A DNA stretch of 64,000 nt. Source: Rhizobium sp. BK376. GTDB lineage: Bacteria; Pseudomonadota; Alphaproteobacteria; Rhizobiales; Rhizobiaceae. The DNA lies in the NCBI RefSeq assembly GCF_004341625.1, contig NZ_SLZG01000010.1, forward strand, positions 62,001 through 126,000, read 5' to 3'. Both the position numbers and the translations under genes were made by a program. The notes beneath the pieces are model-generated. The model did no database searches and had not been told where the DNA came from. It saw only the letters and a program-made list of their open reading frames with translations. This document shows positions 33,324-40,992 of the stretch, in pieces; the stretch's first letter is position 1; each line of letters starts with the position of its first letter.

Positions 33324-34127
33324 ATGGCGCGACAGACCTTCTGGAAGGGATATCTCAAGCTCTCGCTGGTGACGGCATCGGTGTCGCTGACGCCTGCCAC
33401 ATCAGAGAGCACCAAGATTCGTTTCCATGTGCTGAACCGTGCCACCGGCAACCGCGTGGAAAGTCATTACGTCGACAAGGTGACTGGCAAACCCGTCGCC
33501 GACAAGGACCAGGCCAAGGGCTATCCGCGCGGCGAGGACGACTACGTCATCTTGGAAGACGACGAGATCGAATCCGTCGGGCTCGAGAGCACGCGGACAA
33601 TCGATATCAGCACCTTCGTCCCACGCGGCTCTATCGACTGGATCTGGTATGAGAAGCCGCATTTCCTGACGCCGGAGGACAAGGTCGGCGTCGAGGCCTT
33701 CTGCGTGATACGCGAGGCGATGAGAGCGCAGAACGTGGTCGGCATTGCCCGCCTCGTGCTCTATCGCCGCGAGCGAGCGGTGTTGCTGGAACCTGACGGA
33801 AAAGGCATCGTTCTCTGGACCCTGCGCTATGGCGACGATGTCCGCGCGCCGGAAGGTGATTTCACCCTACACGGCAAGCCCGAGGCCGAGAGCATGACGC
33901 TCATGAAGAAACTGATACAGGAGCGCACGCGCGACTGGTCACCCGATATGGCCGAAGACCCCGTGCAGGACCAGCTCTCGGACATCATCAAGGCCAAGAA
34001 GAAGGGTCGCAAGAAGGCGCCAGCGCCGAAGCCGGAACCGCCTCCCACAACAGGCAATGTCATCAACATCATGGACGCGCTGAAGAAGAGCATCGCCTCG
34101 GAAAATCGTGGTTCGAAACCGCGCTAG
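33324..34127 (+). CDS. ku: DNA end-binding protein Ku (first copy)
   Basis: A 267-residue bacterial Ku, which forms a ring on double-strand break ends and recruits LigD for non-homologous end joining. Landmarks are FWKGYLKLSLVTASVSLTPA, FHVLNRATGNRVESHYVDKVTGKPV, DDYVILEDDEIESVGLESTRTIDI and REAMRAQNVVGIARLVLYRRE. The C-terminal tail (KAKKKGRKKAPAPKPEPPP) is basic. It runs toward ligD, and the two stop codons overlap (34124-34127). A second Ku is encoded on the other side of ligD, so two Ku proteins could form homo- or heterodimers. Confidence 0.93.
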   Translation: MARQTFWKGYLKLSLVTASVSLTPATSESTKIRFHVLNRATGNRVESHYVDKVTGKPVADKDQAKGYPRGEDDYVILEDDEIESVGLESTRTIDISTFVPRGSIDWIWYEKPHFLTPEDKVGVEAFCVIREAMRAQNVVGIARLVLYRRERAVLLEPDGKGIVLWTLRYGDDVRAPEGDFTLHGKPEAESMTLMKKLIQERTRDWSPDMAEDPVQDQLSDIIKAKKKGRKKAPAPKPEPPPTTGNVINIMDALKKSIASENRGSKPR

Positions 34128-36655
34128 CCCTTCGCCTTCGGTTTGCCTGTCTGCAATGGCCCCGCTGCCTTGAAGAAGTTGCCCCAGGGGTCGCTCGAAA
34201 GCGCCTCCAGTCGCGCCGCCGCATTGTCGACCGTAAAATGGGCAGGGCCGATTTCCTTGCCGAGTTCATCCCACGACAGGGGCATAGACACGGCAGCGCC
34301 CGGACGAGCGCGGGTCGAATAGGCTGCGACGGCAGTGTTGCCGCGGCCATTGCGCAGGTAGTCGATGAAAATCTTGCCCTCGCGTTTGGCTTTGGTCGCG
34401 ACCGAGAGATAGCGCTCCGGACTGTCCTTGCTCATGCCGTCAGCAAGCGATTTCGCAAAGGCCTTGACCTCCTCCCAGCCTGCCCTCGGTTTGAGCGGCG
34501 CGACGACATGCAGGCCCTTGCCGCCCGAAGTCTTGACAAAGGAAGCAAGGTCGACCGCCGCAAAGCGAGCCTTGATCTCGCGAGCTGCATCGATAACCGC
34601 GCTCCATTCGACATCTTCGCCCGGATCGAGATCCATGGTGATCATGTCGGGTTTTTCCCAATTGTCGGTCGTCGTGCCCCAAGGGTGAATTTCAAGGACC
34701 GCGGATTGCACCAGCGCGATCAACCCATCGAAGTCCATGATCCGCAACAGCTTCTCGCCATCCCTGTCCTTTGGATCGACGATCTGCTCGATATGGGCAT
34801 TGATGCCCTTCCAGGCATGTTTCTGGAAGAAGCGCTGGCCATCGATGCCATCAGGGCAACGCAGCAGCGCCAGGGGCCGGTTGACGACGAAAGGCTCCAT
34901 ATGCCGCCAGACCTGCGCATAGTAATTCGCAAGCCCTTCCTTGGTGACGCCTTCGTCCGGCCAGTATATCCGGTCGGGATGGGTGAGCGATACGGTGGCT
35001 TTCGGCAGGCTCGGTGCTGTTGTCTTTTCCATTTCGCGAACGATCTCTTTTGCCGGTTTATCCTCGCGCAAACCCCGGAAGGCAGCGTGGCGGAGATTAC
35101 CGTCGCCCGACCAGGCGCGATACTCTACCTCGCCGACGAGTTCGGGCCTGACATAGACCAGCCCTCGCCGCTCTTCGGCAGTCAGCTTATCGTCGAAGGA
35201 ACTTTCCTTTTGCTCCATTGCCGAGAGCCGGAGATAAAGGTCCTGCGCCAGCGCCACCGTGTAACCGGTGCCGACACGGCCGACATGGATAAGCTTGCCC
35301 TTTTCATAAACGCCCATGGCAAGCGAGCCGATCGCGTTCTTCAGCGTGGTTGAGGGCACATAGCCGCCGATCACGAACTCCTGCCGCTGCGAGCATTTGG
35401 ACTTGATCCAGCTGCCGGTGCGTCCGGATGTGTACTCACTGTTTCGATCCTTGGAGACGACGCCTTCGAGACTTAGCTGGCAGGCATGCTTTAGCACGAG
35501 ACCGCCATCATCAACGAAATGGGTGCTATAGCGAAGCACCTCGCCGTGCTCCGGCAGGAGCTTCTCCAGCAATTCCTTGCGCTCGATCAAGGGCACTGAT
35601 CTCAGATCGTAGCCATCGAGATAAAGGAGATCGAACGCGTAGAAGATGAACCGATCGCTCCTGCCTTCGCTGAGATCATGCTGCAGGGCAGAGAAATCCG
35701 ACGCGCCGGAATCGCGCTCGACGACAAGTTCACCGTCGATCAGCGCGGTCTTGGCCGGAAGCGCCTGCAATGCGGCAGCGACTGTCTTGCCGAACCGATC
35801 CGTCCAATCGAGGCCGCTGCGCGTCAGGAGCTTCAACTCTCCATCGTCCAGCCGTGCCTGAAGCCGATAGCCATCGAACTTGATCTCGTGAATCCAGTGC
35901 TCACCGGCAGGCGGTTTTGGCTTCAGTTTGGCAAGGACCGGCTCGACGAAATCAGGCAGAGCCGCCCTCTCCGCCCCCTTGGGCATGGTGGGTTTCCTGG
36001 CAACTTCAGGGGCTTTCTTTCGCGGCGAAACCGGCTTGGCTGAAGTGGCAGGTTTCTCGGCTCTCTTTGCCCTGGAGTTCCAGGTCTTTTCCGGCGCTTC
36101 GGCGACTTCATCGAGGCTGCGACCGGTCTTTGCGGAATCGGGCATCTGCTCGAGTATGTCCTCGCCGTCGTGGCGTGCCTCGGCGTCGTCGCCTTTTATC
36201 AGCAGCCAGTTGTCGTGCTTCTCATCGCTGCGTCCGGCCATGCGGACAAGGTGCCAGCGGCCATGCAACTTCTCGCCGTCCAGCTCGAAATCGAGATGGC
36301 CCTTGGCATAACCCTTTTTCGCATCACCGATCGGCTTCCAGGTGCCACGGTCCCAGACGATAACGGTGCCGCCGCCATATTGGCCTTTCGGGATAGCGCC
36401 TTCGAAATCTCCGTAGTCGAGCGGATGATCCTCGACATGGACGGCGAGCCGCTTGTCCTCGGGATTGAGGCTTGGGCCGCGGGTCACCGCCCAGCTTTTC
36501 AGGACGCCGTCCATTTCAAGACGGAAATCGTAGTGCAAGCGCGTCGCATCGTGCTTCTGGATGACAAAGCTCGATCCCGCCTGATGGTGCGCGCGACCTC
36601 GTGGCTCCGGCGTCCTCTTGAAATCCCGCTTCGAATGGTATGTTTCGAGGGCCAT
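34124..36655 (-). CDS. ligD: ATP-dependent DNA ligase LigD (phosphoesterase-ligase-polymerase)
   Basis: An 843-residue three-domain end-joining enzyme. Residues about 28-160 form the 3'-phosphoesterase domain (QKHDATRLHYDFRLEMDG, HVEDHPLDYGDFEG). Residues about 235-540 form the ligase, with the adenylated lysine in HEIKFDGYRLQAR (Lys259). Residues about 560-830 form the primase-polymerase (THPDRIYWPDEGVTKEGLANYY, MDLDPGEDVEW, SGGKGLHVVAPL). The linker 180-230 is Lys/Pro-rich. The start lies 3 bases after the second ku stop, so the genes are co-transcribed. The domain order is that of the Pseudomonas and rhizobial enzymes, the reverse of the mycobacterial one at the polymerase end. Confidence 0.95.
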   Translation of the reverse strand: MALETYHSKRDFKRTPEPRGRAHHQAGSSFVIQKHDATRLHYDFRLEMDGVLKSWAVTRGPSLNPEDKRLAVHVEDHPLDYGDFEGAIPKGQYGGGTVIVWDRGTWKPIGDAKKGYAKGHLDFELDGEKLHGRWHLVRMAGRSDEKHDNWLLIKGDDAEARHDGEDILEQMPDSAKTGRSLDEVAEAPEKTWNSRAKRAEKPATSAKPVSPRKKAPEVARKPTMPKGAERAALPDFVEPVLAKLKPKPPAGEHWIHEIKFDGYRLQARLDDGELKLLTRSGLDWTDRFGKTVAAALQALPAKTALIDGELVVERDSGASDFSALQHDLSEGRSDRFIFYAFDLLYLDGYDLRSVPLIERKELLEKLLPEHGEVLRYSTHFVDDGGLVLKHACQLSLEGVVSKDRNSEYTSGRTGSWIKSKCSQRQEFVIGGYVPSTTLKNAIGSLAMGVYEKGKLIHVGRVGTGYTVALAQDLYLRLSAMEQKESSFDDKLTAEERRGLVYVRPELVGEVEYRAWSGDGNLRHAAFRGLREDKPAKEIVREMEKTTAPSLPKATVSLTHPDRIYWPDEGVTKEGLANYYAQVWRHMEPFVVNRPLALLRCPDGIDGQRFFQKHAWKGINAHIEQIVDPKDRDGEKLLRIMDFDGLIALVQSAVLEIHPWGTTTDNWEKPDMITMDLDPGEDVEWSAVIDAAREIKARFAAVDLASFVKTSGGKGLHVVAPLKPRAGWEEVKAFAKSLADGMSKDSPERYLSVATKAKREGKIFIDYLRNGRGNTAVAAYSTRARPGAAVSMPLSWDELGKEIGPAHFTVDNAAARLEALSSDPWGNFFKAAGPLQTGKPKAKG

Positions 36656-36658
36656 GGC

Positions 36659-37501
36659 TCATCCCGCCTTTCGTTGGCGCTGTGCACCCGCAGGCTTGCC
36701 CTTGGGCGCGCCCCCCTTGCCCTTGCCGCCGAGCCCCGCGCTCTCGCGAAGAGCCTGAAGCAGATCGACGACCTTTTCTTCCTTTGCGGGCTTCCCCTTC
36801 GGAAGCGGCTTGCCTTCGATCTTGGCTTTCACCAATTCGACAAGAGCAGCCTCGTAACGATCCTCATAGGCTGCGGGATTGAACTCACCCTGCTTGGTGC
36901 CGATGATATGGCCGGCAAGATCCAACATCTCGTCGGTTATCTTGAGATCGGGAATGGCTTTAAATGCCTCTTTGGCGGAACGAACCTCATAGTCGAAATT
37001 GAGCAGTGTCGCGATCAGCCCGTCTTCGTGGGGACGAATGAGCATGGTGCGATAGCGGCGAAACAGCACCGCTCGCGCAAGCGCTGTCACTTTTCTTGCC
37101 CGCATCGCCTCGGCGATCAGCGCCAGAACCTCATCGCCCTCGCCCGGACCAGCCGCGAGGTAGTATGGCCGCTCGAAGAAGAGCTTGTCGATATCGTCGC
37201 TGTCGATGAAGCTCTCGACCGTGAGCGTCTTGTCGCCATGGGGCGTGATGGATGCGATCTCATCATCTTCGATCATGATGTAATCGCCCTGCTCGAGCCG
37301 ATAGCCCTTGACCTGATCATCGCGCGAGACGGGTTTGCCCGTCTCGCTGTCGACGAATTGCCGCTCGACGCGATGGCCGGTCTTGCGGTTGATGATATTG
37401 AACGACAGGCGATCCGCTGAAGAGACGGCCGTATAGAGGGCGACAGGGCAACTCAACGCCTCGATCGTCAGAAACCCTCTCCAGCTTGCACGTGTCGTCA
37501 T
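36659..37501 (-). CDS. ku: DNA end-binding protein Ku (second copy)
   Basis: A 280-residue bacterial Ku, distinct from the copy at 33324 but with the same landmarks: WRGFLTIEALSCPVALYTAVS, FNIINRKTGHRVERQFVDSETGKPV, GDYIMIEDDEIASITPHGDKTLTV and AEAMRARKVTALARAVLFRRYRTML. Its C-terminus is Lys/Gly-rich (GGKGKGGAPKGKPAGAQRQRKAG), typical of extended Ku tails that interact with DNA. It lies in a - strand operon of a small protein, a DUF2188 protein, ku and ligD, driven by a GGAAC-type stress promoter. Confidence 0.93.
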   Translation of the reverse strand: MTTRASWRGFLTIEALSCPVALYTAVSSADRLSFNIINRKTGHRVERQFVDSETGKPVSRDDQVKGYRLEQGDYIMIEDDEIASITPHGDKTLTVESFIDSDDIDKLFFERPYYLAAGPGEGDEVLALIAEAMRARKVTALARAVLFRRYRTMLIRPHEDGLIATLLNFDYEVRSAKEAFKAIPDLKITDEMLDLAGHIIGTKQGEFNPAAYEDRYEAALVELVKAKIEGKPLPKGKPAKEEKVVDLLQALRESAGLGGKGKGGAPKGKPAGAQRQRKAG

Positions 37502-37523
37502 GCACCAGCCCCTCGTTTATCGA

Positions 37524-37709
37524 TTATCTCGTTCTCGCCGCATGCTCGCGGACGCTCACGTCTTCCACGTCCAGCTTCTGGCGCGCCGCCGCGCTTTTTG
37601 CGCCTTCGATGGCGTCCTCGCGATAGGCATAAGTCTCGGAGAGAGTATTTCCGAGCTTGTAAGCCCAGCCGCCGTCGTGGCGGACGATTTCATATGTGAC
37701 GTAGGTCAT
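37524..37709 (-). CDS. DUF2188-like small protein
   Basis: A 61-residue protein, TYVTYEIVRHDGGWAYKLGNTL then SETYAYREDAIEGAKSAAARQ, matching the DUF2188 pattern (V..HDGGWAYK..G..SETF....AA..AA...A). These short proteins are widespread in alpha- and gammaproteobacterial stress regulons and have no proven function. The gene lies 22 bases before ku and 18 bases after the preceding small gene, so it belongs to the end-joining operon. Confidence 0.72.
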   Translation of the reverse strand: MTYVTYEIVRHDGGWAYKLGNTLSETYAYREDAIEGAKSAAARQKLDVEDVSVREHAARTR

Positions 37710-37727
37710 GAAATTGCTCCTCTTTCC

Positions 37728-37982
37728 TCAATGTTTGCGCCTGCTTCTATCAAGCGCGATGAGCTTCTCGAGCGCCGCCACATCCTCACTGGTGACGACC
37801 GGAACAGGATCGCCGGCGATTGCCTCAAGCACCTCGTTAGACAGTCCCCCGTTACGGATGACCCATTCGAGCGTCTCGCGGGTTTCCCGCTCTGCCTTCA
37901 GCTGTGCGTAAAGCGCGATGATCAGCCGATCGCGCGGATCCATCTTCTCTTTCGGTCGGTCGATTTTGCGGATTCCAGGCAT
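37728..37982 (-). CDS. Hypothetical protein, 84 residues, first gene of the ku-ligD operon
   Basis: A soluble, mostly helical protein (DPRDRLIIALYAQLKAERETRETLEWVIRNGG, in parts) with no cysteine or membrane segment. I recognise no named domain. It opens the - strand operon that continues with the DUF2188 protein, ku and ligD, and the EcfG-type promoter at 38014-38038 lies just upstream. Coupling to the repair genes suggests a stress-related role; nothing more can be read. Confidence 0.6.
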   Translation of the reverse strand: MPGIRKIDRPKEKMDPRDRLIIALYAQLKAERETRETLEWVIRNGGLSNEVLEAIAGDPVPVVTSEDVAALEKLIALDRSRRKH

Positions 37983-38013
37983 GCATTTTCCTCGAGCTTA
38001 AACTCACGAATTC

Positions 38014-38038
38014 AACTTTTTCTCCGGCAAAAGGTTCC
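38014..38038 (-). promoter_or_regulatory. Candidate EcfG/RpoE2 stress promoter of the small gene-DUF2188-ku-ligD operon
   Basis: On the - strand GGAAC (38038 to 38034), 16 bases, then AGTT (38017 to 38014), fitting GGAAC-N18-TT. It lies 31 bases before the first gene of the operon and is the only promoter-like element I see for it. Confidence 0.6.
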
Positions 38039-38057
38039 GCCTCCACCGGCCTCGAAG

Positions 38058-38083
38058 GGAACCTTTCGCCCGGCTTCGTTGTT
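38058..38083 (+). promoter_or_regulatory. Possible EcfG/RpoE2 promoter facing right
   Basis: GGAAC at 38058-38062, 17 bases, then TGTT (TT at 38082-38083), a borderline fit to GGAAC-N19-TT. It would serve the 46-residue membrane protein gene at 38186, and is back-to-back with the ku-ligD promoter. Confidence 0.3.
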
Positions 38084-38185
38084 CGAAACAACGATCCAAC
38101 GTTTGCAGGGCAAACAAGGAAAGAAGAAAGCCATGCGATCGCATCGAACTAGGGTCGTCGACGGATCAGACACAGTGAGTTCCAG

Positions 38186-38326
38186 TTGAGAACACTTCTT
38201 CTTCTCATCATTGCCGGAATGATCGCGTCGGTCCTCAGCATCGTCGTCATCAAGCCCTTCGTGTCGGGTGGCGACCAGAAATCAAGCGAGCCACCCAAGA
38301 CGATAGAACAATCCGAGCCGCGATAA
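38186..38326 (+). CDS. Small single-pass membrane protein, 46 residues
   Basis: A frame from TTG 38186 to TAA 38326 encodes a hydrophobic stretch LLLLIIAGMIASVLSIVVI, then a short polar tail ending in EQSEPR. The hydrophobic block fits one membrane helix with a periplasmic or cytoplasmic tail of about 25 residues. An alternative start is the internal ATG at residue 12. The stop codon sits inside a hairpin that also contains the stop of the convergent gene at 38338, as if the two share a terminator; this supports it being a real gene. The ribosome site is weak. It is too short for most gene finders. Confidence 0.5.
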   Translation: MRTLLLLIIAGMIASVLSIVVIKPFVSGGDQKSSEPPKTIEQSEPR

Positions 38327-38344
38327 CGGTCTCGCCGTTATTTG
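38323..38344. terminator. Shared terminator of two convergent small genes
   Basis: ATAACGG at 38323-38329 pairs with CCGTTAT at 38335-38341 around TCTCG, followed by TT on the + strand. The stop codons of both flanking genes (TAA at 38324-38326 and 38338-38340) lie within the stem. Confidence 0.5.
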
Positions 38345-38670
38345 CTTTCTGGTTGGCCCTGGCCGTTCGGGAGATCACCAGGCGGAATGACTGGCGTCTT
38401 CCCGTCCTCAGGGGCCGGCGTCACCATGCCGCTGTCTCCCGTTGCCGGTGGTTGAAGTATCCCGGAGCAATCCGCAAGCTTGCTGCTATCGATACCGTTT
38501 GTTGCTGCGGCCTCGCCATTTTCCTTCTTCGCCTGCTGTTGATGTTGCGGTGCCTTGCATCTCTCGCTTTGCGGAGCCTGCTGTGCAAACGCAACGCCTG
38601 CCAAGGCGAAGGTTGATAGAAATGCGGCTCCAAGCGCTGAGTTTCTTGCCCATTTTGGCGGGTTTCTCAT
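38338..38670 (-). CDS. Exported hydrophilic protein of unknown function, 110 residues
   Basis: The signal peptide MRNPPKWARNSALGAAFLST... ends in GVAFA before QQAPQ. The mature part of about 80 residues is Gln/Pro/Gly/Ala-rich, with two cysteines (ERCKAP and LADCSG) and no predicted fold. AGGAG lies 7 bases before the ATG. A strong GGAAC-N17-CGTT promoter lies upstream, so it belongs to the general stress regulon. I know similar short secreted proteins in Rhizobium without assigned function. Confidence 0.7.
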   Translation of the reverse strand: MRNPPKWARNSALGAAFLSTFALAGVAFAQQAPQSERCKAPQHQQQAKKENGEAAATNGIDSSKLADCSGILQPPATGDSGMVTPAPEDGKTPVIPPGDLPNGQGQPESK

Positions 38671-38697
38671 CGTTGATCTCCTTGCTTCATGGAGTTC

Positions 38698-38723
38698 AAC
38701 GGGACATTTTCCGGAAAGGTTCC
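38698..38723 (-). promoter_or_regulatory. EcfG/RpoE2 stress promoter of the 110-residue exported protein
   Basis: On the - strand GGAAC (38723 to 38719), 17 bases, then CGTT (38701 to 38698), the best match to the rhizobial stress sigma consensus in this window. It lies 28 bases upstream of the start codon at 38670. Confidence 0.7.
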
Positions 38724-38809
38724 TAAAAAAGCGGACGTGAGAAACGCTAAATGCGGCCCCAGGAACCTATCTCGGGATAGTCGGGGGTGGCCAATTCGTC
38801 TCCGGTCCC

Positions 38810-38834
38810 GGAACCTTCGCTGCCTGTGGCAGTT
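38810..38834 (+). promoter_or_regulatory. Candidate EcfG/RpoE2 stress promoter of the 91-residue protein
   Basis: GGAAC at 38810-38814, 16 bases, then AGTT at 38831-38834. It lies 44 bases before the ATG at 38879. Confidence 0.6.
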
Positions 38835-38878
38835 GGAAGACCAAACTCTCTGTAATCCGACCTTTGAAGGAGGTACCC

Positions 38879-39154
38879 ATGGGCAAGACCAGAATTCATC
38901 CTGAGCAGGACCCCGCAGAAGGAGCAGACGATATTGTCGAGCACGAGCTCGAACGTGCCGAAAAGAAAGCCGATCAACGTCTGCAGGGTGAGGCGGATCG
39001 ACCTGACGATGAGACGGTTGAGCCCGACGACCTCCCGAATTTCGACGCGATGCGGGAGGCCGCCCGCGAACATAGCGATGCCTATATCGTCAAGAGCGAT
39101 CTGGAGGACGTGGATCAACGCGAAGCGACGCCTGGCACGCGTGAGCAGGAGTAA
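38879..39154 (+). CDS. Acidic hydrophilic protein of unknown function, 91 residues
   Basis: AAGGAGG just upstream sets the start at ATG 38879. The protein is highly charged and probably largely disordered or helical (ADDIVEHELERAEKKADQRL, then DRPDDETVEPDDLPNFDAM), with no cysteine or hydrophobic segment. This composition recalls stress-induced, hydrophilin-like rhizobial proteins, and a GGAAC-type promoter precedes it. I recognise no named family. Confidence 0.7.
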   Translation: MGKTRIHPEQDPAEGADDIVEHELERAEKKADQRLQGEADRPDDETVEPDDLPNFDAMREAAREHSDAYIVKSDLEDVDQREATPGTREQE

Positions 39155-39298
39155 CTCGCGCTTCCATTGGCGAAGGAAATCCGCGTCGAATTCCAGCTTT
39201 TCAACTGTTCTAATCTAATGGACACTTGTCGACCCACAGTTCCGTGCCATAGCTTGTTCCAGAGGAACAGGCCGGCGGCGGACAAAGGGGGAATCGAG

Positions 39299-40660
39299 GT
39301 GGATAATTCGCAGCCCGGTTCGGATGAGGACATCGGTTTTCTCGGCGTGCAGGAATTGGGCGCTCGATATCGCGACGGTTCGCTGTCGCCTGTGGATGTC
39401 GTCGAGCAGGCGCTCGCCCGTCTCGAGGATGTCGAACCGCACCTGAATGCAGTCGCCCACGTTATGAAAATGGCGGCCATGCGTGATGCGGAGCAGTTGG
39501 CGTCTGAGCTCCGCTCAGGGCGAGACCTGGGGCCGCTCCACGGTGTGCCGGTTGCCATCAAGGATATCATCGAAGTACGCGATGCGCCGACCGGCTTTGG
39601 GAGCCGTGTCCGAAAGCCGGCCATCGCCAATGCCGACGCGCCGCTTGTCCGGCGACTGCGGGAAGCGGGCGCTATCATCCTCTGCAAGACCAATCTGCTC
39701 GAATACGCCTATGGCATCGCCCATCCCGATATCGGCCAGACGAACAACCCTCATGACACCGGCCGGACCTCGGGCGGATCGAGCGGTGGTTCGGCGGTGG
39801 TGGTTGCGGCCGGCATCGTCCCGCTTGCGGTCGGAACCGACACGGGCGGCTCGATCCGCATTCCCGCCTCCTACTGTGGTATCGTCGGATTGAAGCCGAC
39901 TTATGGGCTTGTGCCCACCGAAGGCGTGTTCCCACTGTCGTGGACCCTCGACCACGCCGGGCCACTCTCGCGCAGCGTCGCCGATACCGTGATCATGCTC
40001 GAATGCCTCTCGGGCAAACCCTTCTCGTTGTCACCGGCGTCTCTTGCCGACGTGCGGATCGGCGTCCTCGCCTATCATGCCGACAGTCGCGAACTGACCC
40101 CCACTGTAGCGCAAAATCTTCGGCACTCCATCGAGATCCTGAAAGCCCTGGGCGCGACCATCAAGGCAATCGACATCCCGGAGCTTTCCGCGGCAAATTC
40201 ACAGTTGCGGAAGATCATCAGGCCGGAAGCCTCGTTGATCCATGCCGAACTGCATGCTGAAAATCGCGAAGGCTATGCGCCGAGGACACGGGCGCAGGTT
40301 GAAGCAGGCTTTGAGCTCAGCGCGGTGGAATATCTGCAAGCGCAACAGTTCAGGGCAACACTCCGACAATCGATCGAAGACCGCTTCGCCGAGGTGGACG
40401 TCTTGCTGAGCCCAAGCGTTCCCTTCCCCGCCCCGATAGAAGATCCTGAATTCACCGAGGACGGCGAGGAGGGCGAAATGCTTTCAAGCGGTTTCGCCAA
40501 CATGACGGGCCAACCCTCGATCAGCATTCCTTGCGGCATGGACGGTCACCTGCCGCTCGGTCTGCAACTTACCGGCGCGTTTGGCGCAGACGGAAAACTT
40601 CTCCAAGCCGCACTCGCGGTCGAAGCTGCGCTGAACGCCTACCGCAAACCCTCCATCTAG
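39299..40660 (+). CDS. Amidase signature family enzyme
   Basis: A 453-residue amidase of the GatA-like fold. The Ser-cisSer-Lys triad is visible: Lys in PVAIKDIIEV, the cis-Ser in GRTSGGSSGGSAVVVA and the nucleophile in GTDTGGSIRIPASYCG. I start it at GTG 39299, with GGGGG 8 bases upstream and the N-terminus MDNSQPGSDEDIGFLG; the frame is open to 39167 but that portion looks non-coding. There are no GatB/GatC neighbours, so it is a catabolic amidase rather than part of the tRNA amidotransferase. The substrate is unknown. It may relate to the peptide-uptake module that follows. Confidence 0.85.
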   Translation: MDNSQPGSDEDIGFLGVQELGARYRDGSLSPVDVVEQALARLEDVEPHLNAVAHVMKMAAMRDAEQLASELRSGRDLGPLHGVPVAIKDIIEVRDAPTGFGSRVRKPAIANADAPLVRRLREAGAIILCKTNLLEYAYGIAHPDIGQTNNPHDTGRTSGGSSGGSAVVVAAGIVPLAVGTDTGGSIRIPASYCGIVGLKPTYGLVPTEGVFPLSWTLDHAGPLSRSVADTVIMLECLSGKPFSLSPASLADVRIGVLAYHADSRELTPTVAQNLRHSIEILKALGATIKAIDIPELSAANSQLRKIIRPEASLIHAELHAENREGYAPRTRAQVEAGFELSAVEYLQAQQFRATLRQSIEDRFAEVDVLLSPSVPFPAPIEDPEFTEDGEEGEMLSSGFANMTGQPSISIPCGMDGHLPLGLQLTGAFGADGKLLQAALAVEAALNAYRKPSI

Positions 40661-40992
40661 GCATTTTTTAAGCACATCGCATCGGATTTCGGCATGCAAC
40701 GGAACGCCTGAATATGCACCGCTTGGATGTGAATTCAAGTGTTCTGCAACGCTAGAACATGAGCGCCAAGCATGACCGCCACGATATCAGCATCCTCGCA
40801 TTCCGCGCAATTTGGTTGCAATACGCTCACATTCTTTGAAAGAAATTTCTAATATTATACTGCATTGCACAAGATTTAGGCGCTGCACGATATTGTGCAG
40901 TGCTGTTCTCTTGTGATAGTACGCTTTCCATCGTGAAATGTTGGGACAATCGTAGGCGTTGCCGTTGGCAACCCGAAAGAGGGGTACTGACT
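40661..40992. other. Regulatory gap before the second peptide-uptake module
   Basis: This 332-base stretch has no supported gene. Its right end holds the palindrome at 40883-40900 and the half-site TTGCACAA at 40865-40872, listed separately. The AT-rich part near 40840-40860 probably includes the promoter, but I cannot fix the boxes. Confidence 0.45.
40865..40900. promoter_or_regulatory. Operator for the linked GntR regulator, copy 1
   Basis: CTGCAC-GATATT-GTGCAG (40883-40900) is a perfect 6-bp inverted repeat, preceded by TTGCACAA at 40865-40872. Nearly the same set of elements, including ATATTGTGCAG, recurs before the GntR gene at 42607-42639. The shared pattern strongly suggests the binding site of that regulator. 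Confidence 0.6.

Noticed and set aside
37500..38189. 229-codon + strand frame across the start of the ku operon
   Set aside because: It is antisense to two small genes and crosses the stress promoter; no domain is visible.
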